The translations under genes and the position numbers were made by a program. From Rhodoferax sp. (GTDB lineage Bacteria > Pseudomonadota > Gammaproteobacteria > Burkholderiales > Burkholderiaceae_C): a stretch of 39,561 nucleotides of DNA. The stretch covers positions 1 to 39,561 of the forward strand of contig JAIPDC010000006.1 in assembly GCA_021737865.1 (NCBI GenBank), in the 5' to 3' direction. The first letter of the stretch is position 1, and each line of letters opens with the position of its first letter. Below, one piece after another: positions 8,961 to 17,962 of this stretch. The notes beneath the pieces are model-generated. The model was not told the DNA's origin and did not search any database. It was given only the letters and a program-made list of their open reading frames with translations.

Positions 8961-10994
8961 CTATCTGGCGCTGAATTTGAAGAGTACCGATGTCCCTGCA
9001 ATAACCGGGCCAGTCCCGATCTGCATCAGTGCCCCAAACTCGTCTGCATTGGATAGAACCACCGGGCTCAAGGTGGACACCGCGTGGGCCGTCAGGTAGG
9101 CAAGGTCGATTCCCAAAATCGCGTCTCCCTTTTTTACGGTGCTACCGGGTATCGCCAGGCGTTTGAATCCCTGACCGCGCAGCTTGACTGTGTCAACGCC
9201 GATGTGGACGATGATTTCGGCGCCGGACTCTGTCACGATGGCAAAGGCATGGTTCGTATTGAAAATGTTGGCCAGCTTTCCGTCGCAAGGAGCAACCACC
9301 ACACTTCCGGTGGGACGAATGGCAATTCCATCGCCGACTGCTTTGCTGGAAAATGCGGCGTCAGGCACTTGCTCAAGTGGAACAACTTCTCCGGTGATGG
9401 GGGCATACAGAATAGTCTCGGCCGCGGTTACCAGTGGGTCGGGCCCTCGTGTTGTGTTTGCCTCAGCGGATATGGCGAGGCCAGGAACTTGCCTCTCAGG
9501 TTTGACATGGTCTGCCTGGGTCGCTCCCGCAATGGCTTCTTGCATTGCAGCGGCAATCAGTTCGGCGCGTGGCCCTACAACGATTTGCATATTTTTTTGG
9601 TTGAGTTTTATGACCCCGCTGGCCCCGAGGCTTTTGACGGCAGTGGAGTCAACCAGTTCTGTGTCGTTTAGCGTCAATCGCAGGCGCGTAATGCACGCAT
9701 CAATATTCACGACATTGCTGACCCCGCCAATGGCACCAACATAGGCGTGCGCCAGATCGCCAAGGCTCCCTGAGTTTGACGGTGTTGTTGCGCTGGCGGG
9801 GTTGCTTTCGTCATCTTCCCGCCCCATGGTCTTGAGACCGAAAGCGGTAATTGCAGTGCGAAATACAAAGTAGTAGATGCCGAAAAATGCTACGCCCTGA
9901 GCGATCAGCATGTACCAATTCTTGGCTAGGGGATTGTGGGAAGACAGCAGCAGGTCGACCAATCCGGCGCTGAAACCAAAGCCGGAAATCCATTGCATGG
10001 AGGCCGAAATGTAAACCGACAAGCCTGTCAGGAATGCGTGCAGAATGTAGAGCTGCGGTGCTACAAACATGAATGAGAACTCAAGTGGTTCTGTCACTCC
10101 AGTAAAGAAGGACGTGAATCCTGCGGCTAGCATGATCGATGCCACGCGCGGCTTGTTTTCCGGCTTTGAAGTGTGATAAATCGCCAGCGCTGCCCCCGGT
10201 AGCCCAAACATCATGATCGGGAAGAAGCCCGCTTGGTATATGCCAGTCACACCAATCACGGCTTTTCCCTCGGCCAATGACTTTGCACCAGCCATGAAGT
10301 TCGGTATGTCATTGATGCCCGCTACGTCAAACCAGAATACGGAATTCAAGGCGTGGTGCAAACCAACGGACAAGAGCAATCGGTTAAAGAATGCATATAT
10401 GCCGGCACCCATGGCACCCATGTCCTTGATACTCATACCGAATACGACCAAGCCGTCATAGATGACGGGCCAGACCGCCATCAGCGCGAAGGCCACGCCA
10501 ATCATGACAAACGAAGTAACGATGGGAACGAGTCGGCGGCCGCTAAAAAAGGACAGCGCCTTGTGCAACTCTACCTGACTGAAACGGTTGTACAACTCGG
10601 CTGCAATTACACCCGTCAATATGCCGATAAATTGATTGTTGATTTTTCCGAAGGCCTTGGGGACGCTTTCGATTGGTATCCCCTGAATTTGTGCCACTGC
10701 CGCAGGCGACAAAATGGTGGTCAATACGTAATACCCCACCAAGCCAGCCAATGCTGCGGCGCCATCCTTGTCTCGGGACATGCCATATGCCAGACCAACG
10801 GCAAACAGTATCGACATGTTGTCGATGATGGCTCCTCCCGCCTTTATCAACAGTGCCGCTGTTGCGCTGGATGAGCCCCAGCCATTTGGATCAATCCAAT
10901 AGCCAATGCCCATCATGATGGCGGCGGCTGGCAAGGTCGCAACGGGCACCATCAGTGCGCGGCCGATCTTCTGTAGGTATCCAAGAATATTCAT
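8961..10994 (-). CDS. nagE: PTS N-acetylglucosamine transporter EIICBA
   Basis: This 677-aa fused permease imports and phosphorylates the sugar. The EIIC membrane domain occupies about residues 1-375 (MNILGYLQKIGRALMVPVA start; TGVTEPLEFSFMF in the glucose-family signature). EIIB is at about 405-485, with phospho-Cys434 in NIDACITRLRL. EIIA is at about 530-677, with phospho-His597 in EIIVHIGVDTV. The ATG at 10994 is preceded by GAGGAG at 7 nt. The frame stays open 34 codons further into the upstream gene, but that extension is not family-like. It starts 4 nt after the HPr-EI gene, whose product should be its phosphate donor. GlcNAc specificity comes from the family resemblance and the nagA/nagB neighbours. 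All three PTS domains in one chain means no separate EIIA is needed. Confidence 0.95.
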   Translation of the reverse strand: MNILGYLQKIGRALMVPVATLPAAAIMMGIGYWIDPNGWGSSSATAALLIKAGGAIIDNMSILFAVGLAYGMSRDKDGAAALAGLVGYYVLTTILSPAAVAQIQGIPIESVPKAFGKINNQFIGILTGVIAAELYNRFSQVELHKALSFFSGRRLVPIVTSFVMIGVAFALMAVWPVIYDGLVVFGMSIKDMGAMGAGIYAFFNRLLLSVGLHHALNSVFWFDVAGINDIPNFMAGAKSLAEGKAVIGVTGIYQAGFFPIMMFGLPGAALAIYHTSKPENKPRVASIMLAAGFTSFFTGVTEPLEFSFMFVAPQLYILHAFLTGLSVYISASMQWISGFGFSAGLVDLLLSSHNPLAKNWYMLIAQGVAFFGIYYFVFRTAITAFGLKTMGREDDESNPASATTPSNSGSLGDLAHAYVGAIGGVSNVVNIDACITRLRLTLNDTELVDSTAVKSLGASGVIKLNQKNMQIVVGPRAELIAAAMQEAIAGATQADHVKPERQVPGLAISAEANTTRGPDPLVTAAETILYAPITGEVVPLEQVPDAAFSSKAVGDGIAIRPTGSVVVAPCDGKLANIFNTNHAFAIVTESGAEIIVHIGVDTVKLRGQGFKRLAIPGSTVKKGDAILGIDLAYLTAHAVSTLSPVVLSNADEFGALMQIGTGPVIAGTSVLFKFSAR

Positions 10995-10998
10995 GGTT

Positions 10999-13053
10999 TT
11001 ACTCCTCGTTGGTATTGGCAAAGGCTGATAAGCGGGCGCGCACATCCGCTGCAGTTCCCATCTGAATGACTTCTTGCGCCAATACTTCGCATTCAAGAAG
11101 GGACAGCCGTTGAATAAGGGACTTGACCGCAGGTATGGCGGGTACGGGTACAGAGAGTTCGATGACTCCCAACCCGATCAACACCGGGATGGCCAGTGCA
11201 TCGGCTGCCAAGCCACCACAAACACCTACCCACTTACCGTGCTTTTTGGCACCTTCGCAGGTTAGTGCGATCATTTTTAGAACGGCTGGATGCAGGCCAT
11301 CGGCTTTTTGTGCGAGCTTTGGATGCCCTCTGTCCATGGCCAGGGTGTATTGCGTCAGGTCGTTGGTGCCAATGGAGAAAAAGTCGACCTCCCTGGCAAA
11401 TTGCTCAGCCAAAACTGCCGCAGATGGGACTTCTACCATCATGCCTACCTGGACGTCGCCGGCACTTGTCGCTGACTGCTCCTCTGCGAGGATTGATTTT
11501 GCTTGCCGCAGTTCTTCCAGTGTGGCGATCATGGGAAACATGATGTGCAGCTTTGCCAGTCCAGCGCAACGCAGGATGGCTCTTAGTTGTGTGCGGAATA
11601 GGGTTGGCTGATCAAGACTGACCCGCACGCCGCGCAGGCCAAGAAAGGGGTTCGCTTCCTCGGGAATGGGTAGGTAGGACAACGGCTTGTCGCCTCCAAC
11701 ATCCAATGTGCGAACGATCAGAGAGCGCTCAGCTCCCAAGGTATTTGCTACTGCCGCGTAAGCGGTTGTTTGCTCGTCTTCACTCGGCGCACTGTCCCTG
11801 TCGTCAAACAGAAATTCTGAACGCAGGAGACCTACACCTTCGGCACCATTTGCTACACCCTCCATGGTTTCCTGCGCGTGGCGCACATTGGCACCGACTT
11901 CAATGCGGCGTCCATCTCGGGTCTTGGCGAGTACATGGGCGTTCAGCAGGTCTTGCTGGTATTTGTTGTTGAGTCCGGCTATGTTGGCGCGTGCTTGCGC
12001 AATATCGGAAACTGATGGCTGGCTGTTGAGCCATCCGTTGGTGCCATCAAGGACAACCAGGCTTGTGTCGGCCAGATTCAGTGCGCTCTCGGAGATGCCG
12101 CACAGAGCAGGAATGCCAAAAGATCTTGCGAGTATGGCCACATGGCTGGTGGGACCTCCAGTTGTGGTGCAAAAGCCCAATAGTTTGCTGCGGTCGAATG
12201 ACGCAGTATCGGACGGCGAGAGCTCGGATGCGATCAGGATCGCACCATCGGGCAATTCGAAACCCGGATGGATTCCTTCGACGAGTTGCCCCAATACCCG
12301 CCGCCCTACATCGCGAATGTCTATGCCACGCTCGCGCAACATGGCATTGTGATCTCCCTGGAGGCACTCGAGCTGGCTTGCGTATTGCAGGAAGGCTGCA
12401 CGCCAGGCAAATCCCGCACTCTTTCTTTGCTCAATACCCTTGGCTGCCAAGTTCAGAAGTTCTGGGTCTTCGAGCAGCTCTTTGTGCGCATGGATTATTT
12501 TTGACTCAGCCGTGTCACCAAGTTCTGCCATGAGGGTTTCCAGTTGGAGGCCAGCCTCCTGGAGTGCAGTTGCAAGCCGTAACCCCTCAAGTGCCGGCGT
12601 GCCACCGGTTTCGACGACCTCCATGGCCGTATGTCTAAACTGCACAATGCGCCCGACTGCCAGGCCTGGAGAAGCGGGAATGCCCGCTAGTTGATGCGAT
12701 GTCACCGCGATTCGGTGAGTCATTGGACTATCGGGGGTGTGTGATTTTGTCGGCAGTTCAGGGTGATTTTCACCGCAACCGCTTGCGAGTAAATCGGTTA
12801 GTACTTGCACGGCTTCTGCTGCATCGCTTCCTGTTGCCTGTACGCTGATGCGATCGCCACATTGGGAGCCGAGACCCATGATCGCCACAATTGACTTTGC
12901 GTTGACTGCGTCAGCATCTTTGACAAGTCGAATGGTGGACATGAATTTCTTGGCTTGTGATGCCAGTGCGGCTGCAGGGCGCGCATGGAGCCCTGCAAGG
13001 TTGGGTATGCCGACCGCTACACCGATCAATAGTTGTTCTTCAGGTGAATTCAT
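10999..13053 (-). CDS. HPr-Enzyme I fusion, phosphoenolpyruvate-protein phosphotransferase
   Basis: This 684-aa general PTS energy coupler is fused into one protein. HPr is at residues about 8-95, with phospho-His23 in GLHARPAAALA and a regulatory-site Ser in NAKSIVAIMG. A linker leads to Enzyme I at about 117-684. Enzyme I shows GIPASPGLAVGRI, the active His304 in GGPTSHVAILARS, LLRSEFLF, GTNDLTQYTLAMDR and the conserved Cys in GVCGGLA. It takes phosphate from PEP and passes it to the EIIA domain of the next gene. The ATG at 13053 gives a canonical HPr start but has a poor ribosome site. The frame stays open 83 codons further upstream (to 13302) with sequence that looks non-coding. Related fusions often carry an N-terminal EIIA; here EIIA is in the permease. 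Confidence 0.95.
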   Translation of the reverse strand: MNSPEEQLLIGVAVGIPNLAGLHARPAAALASQAKKFMSTIRLVKDADAVNAKSIVAIMGLGSQCGDRISVQATGSDAAEAVQVLTDLLASGCGENHPELPTKSHTPDSPMTHRIAVTSHQLAGIPASPGLAVGRIVQFRHTAMEVVETGGTPALEGLRLATALQEAGLQLETLMAELGDTAESKIIHAHKELLEDPELLNLAAKGIEQRKSAGFAWRAAFLQYASQLECLQGDHNAMLRERGIDIRDVGRRVLGQLVEGIHPGFELPDGAILIASELSPSDTASFDRSKLLGFCTTTGGPTSHVAILARSFGIPALCGISESALNLADTSLVVLDGTNGWLNSQPSVSDIAQARANIAGLNNKYQQDLLNAHVLAKTRDGRRIEVGANVRHAQETMEGVANGAEGVGLLRSEFLFDDRDSAPSEDEQTTAYAAVANTLGAERSLIVRTLDVGGDKPLSYLPIPEEANPFLGLRGVRVSLDQPTLFRTQLRAILRCAGLAKLHIMFPMIATLEELRQAKSILAEEQSATSAGDVQVGMMVEVPSAAVLAEQFAREVDFFSIGTNDLTQYTLAMDRGHPKLAQKADGLHPAVLKMIALTCEGAKKHGKWVGVCGGLAADALAIPVLIGLGVIELSVPVPAIPAVKSLIQRLSLLECEVLAQEVIQMGTAADVRARLSAFANTNEE

Positions 13054-13246
13054 GCTGCATTGAAATGTGGCGCCGAGTTTGTCCGTTTCCGGTGAATTGG
13101 CAAATGTATAGCAAAAGCCCACTACCGGACCAATTTTTTTTGCGTAATTCCACCAGCTTGAAGAACACAGATTTTTCGGAACTAGAAAAGAGGTGGGATC
13201 TCGCGGCAGCGTGACAACAGGAGTTTTCGCAAGGAAAGAACTCATC

Positions 13247-13276
13247 TTTATAATCAATGATGTGCAAAAGCAACAA
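13247..13276 (-). promoter_or_regulatory. Possible sigma70-type promoter for the nag/PTS operon
   Basis: On the minus strand a TTGTTG (-35, 13271-13276) and TATAAA (-10, 13247-13252) are separated by 18 nt and point toward the HPr-EI gene. This would give a leader of roughly 190 nt before the ATG at 13053. It is the best match I could see in the gap, but pattern matching by eye is weak evidence. Confidence 0.3.
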
Positions 13277-13404
13277 TTCATGCGGAGAATCCATCGCTCC
13301 ACATTGGGATGCGAGGAGTATTGTTTATTCGAGGCTCAAATATTTCCCAAAAGCTAGGGATTTCCCGACTAAGAGCAGAAAAAACTGGTGCTAAAGTGGA
13401 CATC

Positions 13405-13422
13405 ATTGGAACCGGTTCCAAT
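13405..13422. promoter_or_regulatory. LacI-type operator, perfect palindrome upstream of the TonB receptor gene
   Basis: ATTGGAACCGGTTCCAAT is an 18-bp perfect inverted repeat with the central CG typical of LacI-family operators. It lies about 90 nt before the receptor start codon and just upstream of a TTGACT. Two near-identical sites occur at 19105-19118 and 29483-29498, which argues for one shared regulator, probably the LacI protein encoded at 19278. Confidence 0.8.
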
Positions 13423-13511
13423 AAATTTGACTGGATTTAGATGCTGCACTAGGGGTGACAACGACCTCGCAGGCGCGGAACCCAATATTTGTGACCCTTA
13501 GGAGATAAACA

Positions 13512-16349
13512 ATGAACTATTCTGTCAGTCAGCAGCGTGAGGGTATGGTCCAGCACCGTGCCCGTTTGCGCATCAGTCCGGTTGCGGCCGCATGCGCGAC
13601 CCTTCTCATTAGCTCGACGGCCGCCTTTGCGCAGCAAGCAAACCTGAGCACCGTGACGGTTACTGGCCTTCGTGGCAGTATTGAAAGCTCTATTGCTATC
13701 AAGAAGAATTCCGACTCGATCGTGGAAGTCGTGACTGCTGAAGATATCGGCAAATTGCCGGACGTAAGCATTGCAGAGTCGCTGGCCCGTTTGCCGGGTT
13801 TGGCGGGGCAGCGTGTCGAAGGTCGTACGCAGGGCATCTCTATCCGGGGCATGGCCCCCGCTTTTGGTCTGACCTTGCTCAATGGGCGCGAGTTGGCCAG
13901 TACGGCAGGTGGGCGCTCGGTTGAGTTCGACCAGTTTCCGTCTGAGTTGATCAATTCGGCCACTGTCTACAAAACGCCTGATGCAGCTTTGGGCTCACAG
14001 GGTTTGTCAGGCACCGTGAACATGCAAACTGTGCGTCCTCTGGACTTGCGTGGTCGTCAGATGAGCGTGAATGTTCGCGGCGAATCTACCAGCAATGGCG
14101 CACAGATCGCTGGAACATCCGCAAATGGCGCCCGCCTCAGTGCTTCCTACATTGACCAGTTTGCAGACAACACCATTGGTGTGGCTCTGGGGTTTGCGCA
14201 TCTGGACTCCCCTGGTCAGCAAAGGCATCAAAATTCGTGGTGGTGGGGTAATTCGGCTATCTGGTGGGGTGGCTTCCGGGGACTTGAGAATGTAGATGAC
14301 AAGAAGGCGCCCAGTACGTTGCAAGGTTTCGATGCGAGCGTGGTGTCCACTACCTCGGTCCGGGATGGACTCATGGGCGTGTTGGAGTTCAGGCCTAACA
14401 AAGACGTGCGCAGCACAGTGGATTTGTACTACTCCAAGTTTGTTCAGGATTCTCAAGGACGGGAGTTTCAAGTTAACTTGATGCCAGATTGGAGCGGCAA
14501 TGGAACGCCAAGCGCCCCGGTTTCAGGTGGCCCGATTTTCAGCAATTACAAGACCATTGACATGGTCGGTGGCTCTGTCATGCAGACAGGCACCGTGTCC
14601 AATGTGGATCCGCTCATGCTCACCCGATACGGCAAGCGCGAAGACAAGATCACTGCATTGGGCTGGAAAAATGAAGTCAAGCTGGGCGACTGGAAGACTG
14701 AGGCAGACCTGAGTTACTCCAAAGCAACCCGTGACGAATTCAAAGGTGAAATCACTGCATCACCGACCGCATTGTCGGGTTTTACCAATTTCTATAACGA
14801 AGTCGGGAATGGCCCATCGCGCTATCCGACGACGCTAAATTGGGCCGCTCCGGGCGCCATTCAATTGCGCGGCGTGGGGGCCTGGGGTAATTTGAACGGT
14901 GTTTCCAAGGTAGGAACCGGCTCACCGATTACCGTTTCTGATGAAATGCAATCTCTTCGTCTTTCAGCGAAGCGGGACCTCGATTGGGGAGCGGTCAGCA
15001 ACTTTGAAGGCGGGGTGAACTATACCGACCGTAAGAAAGACAACAATAGCAGTTCGATGATTTATGCGCTGAAGAACGGCACGGCCTGCTTTGGCGGGGA
15101 CATTTGTGCGCCGATACCAGCAGGTATGCTGCAAGCTCCTGCCGATATTGGGTTTGCCGGCAATCCGGCGGTGGCCAGTTTTGATATGCGCGATTTTCTG
15201 GCCAGCAACCTCTACAACCAAGGTGTGGAGGGTGCTGATCAAGCACCAGGGCGTATTTGGGGCGTCCAAGAAAAAGTCACCACTCTCTTTGGCAAGTTGG
15301 GACTTGACTTCACAGCCGGCGTACCCTTTCGCGGAAATTTTGGAGTGCAAGTGGTGCAGGCCAAGCAAACCGCGACTGGACTTGCATGGGACAACGTGAA
15401 GAAAGCTGGCGTCCAGCAGACTGGCGGGAAAGATTACACAGACGTTCTGCCCAGCCTGAATTTGGCTGCGGATGTGGCCGCCAATACGATGGTCAGATTT
15501 GGCGCTGCACAAGTTGTAGCCCGGCCAGACATGGAAGCCATGCGCGCAGGAATGGGCAGCGTTTCGATCGCGACCACTGGTGCCAAAGCGGGAATGCCTA
15601 GCGCCAGTGGTGGTAATCCCGGGCTTGAGCCCTGGCGTGCCACAGCATACGATCTGTCGGTGGAGAAATACTTCGGCAAACGCAGCTATGTTGCTGGCGC
15701 AGTGTTTGAAAAGCGGCTGCACTCAACCATTTACAGCCAGACCGATTACGCCTACAACTTTGCCGGCTTGCCAAATCTTGCGACAGCAAAGACTCTCATT
15801 GGTGAATACACCCGGCCAGCCAATGGTACTGGTGGCATCATTCAGGGCACTGAGTTGAGCGTTGCGCTGGACGGCGCATTGTTCAGCCCCATGTTGGATG
15901 GTTTTGGAATCATCGGTAGCTTGTCCAATACCCGTAGCGATGTTCCTGGACAGAAGAATAAGAACGGGACACGTGATCTAACCAAACCAATGGAGGGCTT
16001 ATCAGGTCAAGTACGGAGTCTGACGGCGTACTACGAAAAGAATGGCTTTCAAGCGCGTATTGCACAACGTTACCGTTCGCAGTTTGTGTCGGAAGTTCGC
16101 GCCACGTGGATTGACACATCTTTGGCTACGATTGAAGAGGAAACGCTGACAGACCTGCAGATTGGCTACTCCTTTGAGACCGGTGCGTACAAAGGCTTGT
16201 CCATCCTGTTACAAGTTAACAACTTGAATGACACGCCTTACCGCACGATGCTGAATGACGATTCTGTGGATCCTTTGAAGCGTCTGATGCCGGAGAAGTA
16301 CCACACCTATGGTCGCCAAACCCTGCTTGGCGTAACCTACAAGTTCTAA
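13512..16349 (+). CDS. TonB-dependent outer-membrane receptor (Xanthomonas/Caulobacter-type carbohydrate receptor)
   Basis: This 945-aa outer-membrane transporter has a signal peptide ending near residue 40 (AAFA). A TonB-box-like LSTVTVTG is at 45-52, a plug domain at about 60-165 (SIAESLARLPGLAGQR, GISIRGM, LLNGRELAS), then a long beta-barrel ending in Phe (LLGVTYKF) as needed for BAM assembly. Receptors of this class import oligosaccharides through the outer membrane using TonB energy. AGGAG precedes the ATG by 7 nt. A LacI-type operator lies upstream, a strong terminator follows, and the next gene is a halogenase-like flavoprotein, a pairing seen in proteobacterial carbohydrate loci. The ligand is probably the beta-glucoside substrate of the downstream enzymes, inferred from the shared operator. 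Confidence 0.93.
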   Translation: MNYSVSQQREGMVQHRARLRISPVAAACATLLISSTAAFAQQANLSTVTVTGLRGSIESSIAIKKNSDSIVEVVTAEDIGKLPDVSIAESLARLPGLAGQRVEGRTQGISIRGMAPAFGLTLLNGRELASTAGGRSVEFDQFPSELINSATVYKTPDAALGSQGLSGTVNMQTVRPLDLRGRQMSVNVRGESTSNGAQIAGTSANGARLSASYIDQFADNTIGVALGFAHLDSPGQQRHQNSWWWGNSAIWWGGFRGLENVDDKKAPSTLQGFDASVVSTTSVRDGLMGVLEFRPNKDVRSTVDLYYSKFVQDSQGREFQVNLMPDWSGNGTPSAPVSGGPIFSNYKTIDMVGGSVMQTGTVSNVDPLMLTRYGKREDKITALGWKNEVKLGDWKTEADLSYSKATRDEFKGEITASPTALSGFTNFYNEVGNGPSRYPTTLNWAAPGAIQLRGVGAWGNLNGVSKVGTGSPITVSDEMQSLRLSAKRDLDWGAVSNFEGGVNYTDRKKDNNSSSMIYALKNGTACFGGDICAPIPAGMLQAPADIGFAGNPAVASFDMRDFLASNLYNQGVEGADQAPGRIWGVQEKVTTLFGKLGLDFTAGVPFRGNFGVQVVQAKQTATGLAWDNVKKAGVQQTGGKDYTDVLPSLNLAADVAANTMVRFGAAQVVARPDMEAMRAGMGSVSIATTGAKAGMPSASGGNPGLEPWRATAYDLSVEKYFGKRSYVAGAVFEKRLHSTIYSQTDYAYNFAGLPNLATAKTLIGEYTRPANGTGGIIQGTELSVALDGALFSPMLDGFGIIGSLSNTRSDVPGQKNKNGTRDLTKPMEGLSGQVRSLTAYYEKNGFQARIAQRYRSQFVSEVRATWIDTSLATIEEETLTDLQIGYSFETGAYKGLSILLQVNNLNDTPYRTMLNDDSVDPLKRLMPEKYHTYGRQTLLGVTYKF

Positions 16350-16362
16350 TCATTTCGGGGGT

Positions 16363-16403
16363 AAGGTCCCTGTTGCCTGATTGGCGACAGGGACCTTTTT
16401 TTT
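16363..16403 (+). terminator. Rho-independent terminator after the TonB receptor gene
   Basis: A 15-bp stem (AAGGTCCCTGTTGCC pairing with 16383-16397, one G-T pair) with a 5-nt loop is followed by eight T. It begins 13 nt after the receptor stop codon. The halogenase ribosome site and start lie only a few bases beyond, so read-through would be needed if the two genes share a promoter. Confidence 0.9.
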
Positions 16404-16416
16404 GAAGGGGATCAGC

Positions 16417-17928
16417 ATGGCGATCGAACCTGTGAAGAATATTGTGATTGTGGGTGGTGGCACTGCGGGCTGGATGACAGCTGCTGCCTTCTCGAAACTA
16501 CTGGGTGTGCACTACCGCATTCAATTGGTCGAATCTGATGAGATTGCCACGATCGGTGTCGGTGAAGCCACCATACCAGGAATCAAGGTATTCAATGCTG
16601 CGCTGGGGATCGACGAGGACGAGTTTCTGCGTCAGACCCAGGGTACATTCAAATTGGGTATTGAATTTGTCGATTGGCACCGCAGGGGCGACGCCTATAT
16701 TCACGGCTTCGGCAAGATCGGACAGGAACTTGGCACTGTCGCATGCCACCATTACTGGCTCAAAATGCATCAGGAGGGACTGCAATCCGGTCTGGGTGAC
16801 TATTCAATCAATACCGTGGCGCCAAAGTTTTCAAAGTACATGCGCAGCGTGCCTGAAATGGCGGCTTCCCCACTGGGGGATATTGCCAACGCCTTTCATT
16901 TTGATGCCGGACTCTACGCCAAATATCTGCGCACTCTTTCCGAGCAGCGTGGTGTGGTTCGGACCGAAGGTCGCCTTGTGGAAACCCAGCTGCGGGAGCC
17001 TGACGGATTCATTGAGGCGATTGTTCTTCAGAGCGGTGAAAAAATTGCCGGTGATTTTTTCATTGATTGCACTGGCACGCGCGCCCTGTTAATAGGGGAC
17101 GCGATGCAAGTCCCATACGAAGACTGGTCGCACTGGTTGCCCTGTGACCGCGCGATTGCGGTGCCTTGTGCGTCGGTCGAACCATTGGAGCCGTATACAC
17201 GTTCCACCGCCCGCTTGGCGGGTTGGCAGTGGCGCATCCCCTTGCAACACCGGATCGGAAATGGCCATGTTTACTCCAGCCGCTTCATGGGCCAGGACGA
17301 AGCCACTGCGATGTTACTTGCCAACCTGGATGGCGAGCAATTGGCTGATCCGCGTTACATTCCGTTTGTTCCGGGCAGACGCCAGGAAACGTGGCGCAAA
17401 AATTGTGTGGCCATCGGACTGTCGAGTGGATTTTTTGAGCCCATTGAATCGACCAATATTCATTTGATTCAATCCGCAATTTTGCGCACTATCAGCCTCT
17501 TTCCCAACTCGGGTTTTCACAAAGCCGACATTGCGGAATACAACAAGCAAACCCAGTTTGAGTATGAACGTATTCGCGATTTCATCATCTTGCACTACAA
17601 GGCAACCCAGCGGGATGATTCAGCGTTCTGGAGGCATTGCCAAAGTATGGAGATACCTGAAAGCTTGCAGCACAGAATCGACCTGTATGCCAGCAATGGA
17701 CGCGTATTTCGCGAGGGCTCCGAGCTGTTTGCCGAATTGAGCTGGGTGCAGGTCATGAACGGGCAGGGTATTCGTCCTCAGGGATATCACCCTCTCGTTG
17801 ATCTGCGCAGCAGAGACGAAATCACGGCGTTCCTGGGGGACATACAAGCAGTGATTAAAAAATGCGTTGATGTCATGCCCACGCATGCAGAATATATTTC
17901 AAAGCACTGCGCGGCGAAAGTTAACTGA
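16417..17928 (+). CDS. Flavin-dependent tryptophan halogenase family protein
   Basis: This 503-aa protein has an N-terminal FAD-binding GGGTAGW motif (residues 13-19). It keeps the features of real flavin halogenases: WQWRIP (270-275, the WxWxIP motif), Glu341 in FFEPIEST matching the catalytic glutamate, and Lys57 in GEATIPGIKVF at about the position of the catalytic lysine. PrnA-type enzymes chlorinate tryptophan, but this subgroup next to carbohydrate TonB receptors has no settled substrate. The ATG at 16417 is preceded by AAGGGG. An earlier TTG at 16381 lies inside the terminator hairpin and is rejected. A role in sugar use is inferred only from position; the true reaction could be halogenation of another aromatic compound or a different oxidation. 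Confidence 0.88.
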   Translation: MAIEPVKNIVIVGGGTAGWMTAAAFSKLLGVHYRIQLVESDEIATIGVGEATIPGIKVFNAALGIDEDEFLRQTQGTFKLGIEFVDWHRRGDAYIHGFGKIGQELGTVACHHYWLKMHQEGLQSGLGDYSINTVAPKFSKYMRSVPEMAASPLGDIANAFHFDAGLYAKYLRTLSEQRGVVRTEGRLVETQLREPDGFIEAIVLQSGEKIAGDFFIDCTGTRALLIGDAMQVPYEDWSHWLPCDRAIAVPCASVEPLEPYTRSTARLAGWQWRIPLQHRIGNGHVYSSRFMGQDEATAMLLANLDGEQLADPRYIPFVPGRRQETWRKNCVAIGLSSGFFEPIESTNIHLIQSAILRTISLFPNSGFHKADIAEYNKQTQFEYERIRDFIILHYKATQRDDSAFWRHCQSMEIPESLQHRIDLYASNGRVFREGSELFAELSWVQVMNGQGIRPQGYHPLVDLRSRDEITAFLGDIQAVIKKCVDVMPTHAEYISKHCAAKVN

Positions 17929-17939
17929 AATGCCTGGGT

Positions 17940-17962
17940 GGCGCACCGGTGTGCCTATTTTT
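17940..17962. terminator. Weak hairpin between converging genes, possible terminator
   Basis: GGCGCACCGGTGTGCC forms a short stem (six pairs, one G-T, CCGG loop) followed by TATTTTT on the plus strand. It overlaps the stop codon of the phosphodiesterase gene on the minus strand. It could end the halogenase transcript, but the stem is short. Confidence 0.35.

Larger units (their letters stand above)
13054..13511. other. Divergent intergenic region between the nag/PTS operon and the TonB receptor gene
   Basis: This 458-nt gap separates two divergent transcription units. It holds a possible minus-strand promoter (13247-13276), a perfect 18-bp LacI-type palindrome (13405-13422), a TTGACT that could be a -35 for the receptor gene (13427-13432, no good -10 seen), and the receptor's AGGAG ribosome site (13500-13504). 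I see no convincing separate gene, although one minus-strand frame stays open from 13302 into the HPr gene. Confidence 0.6.
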
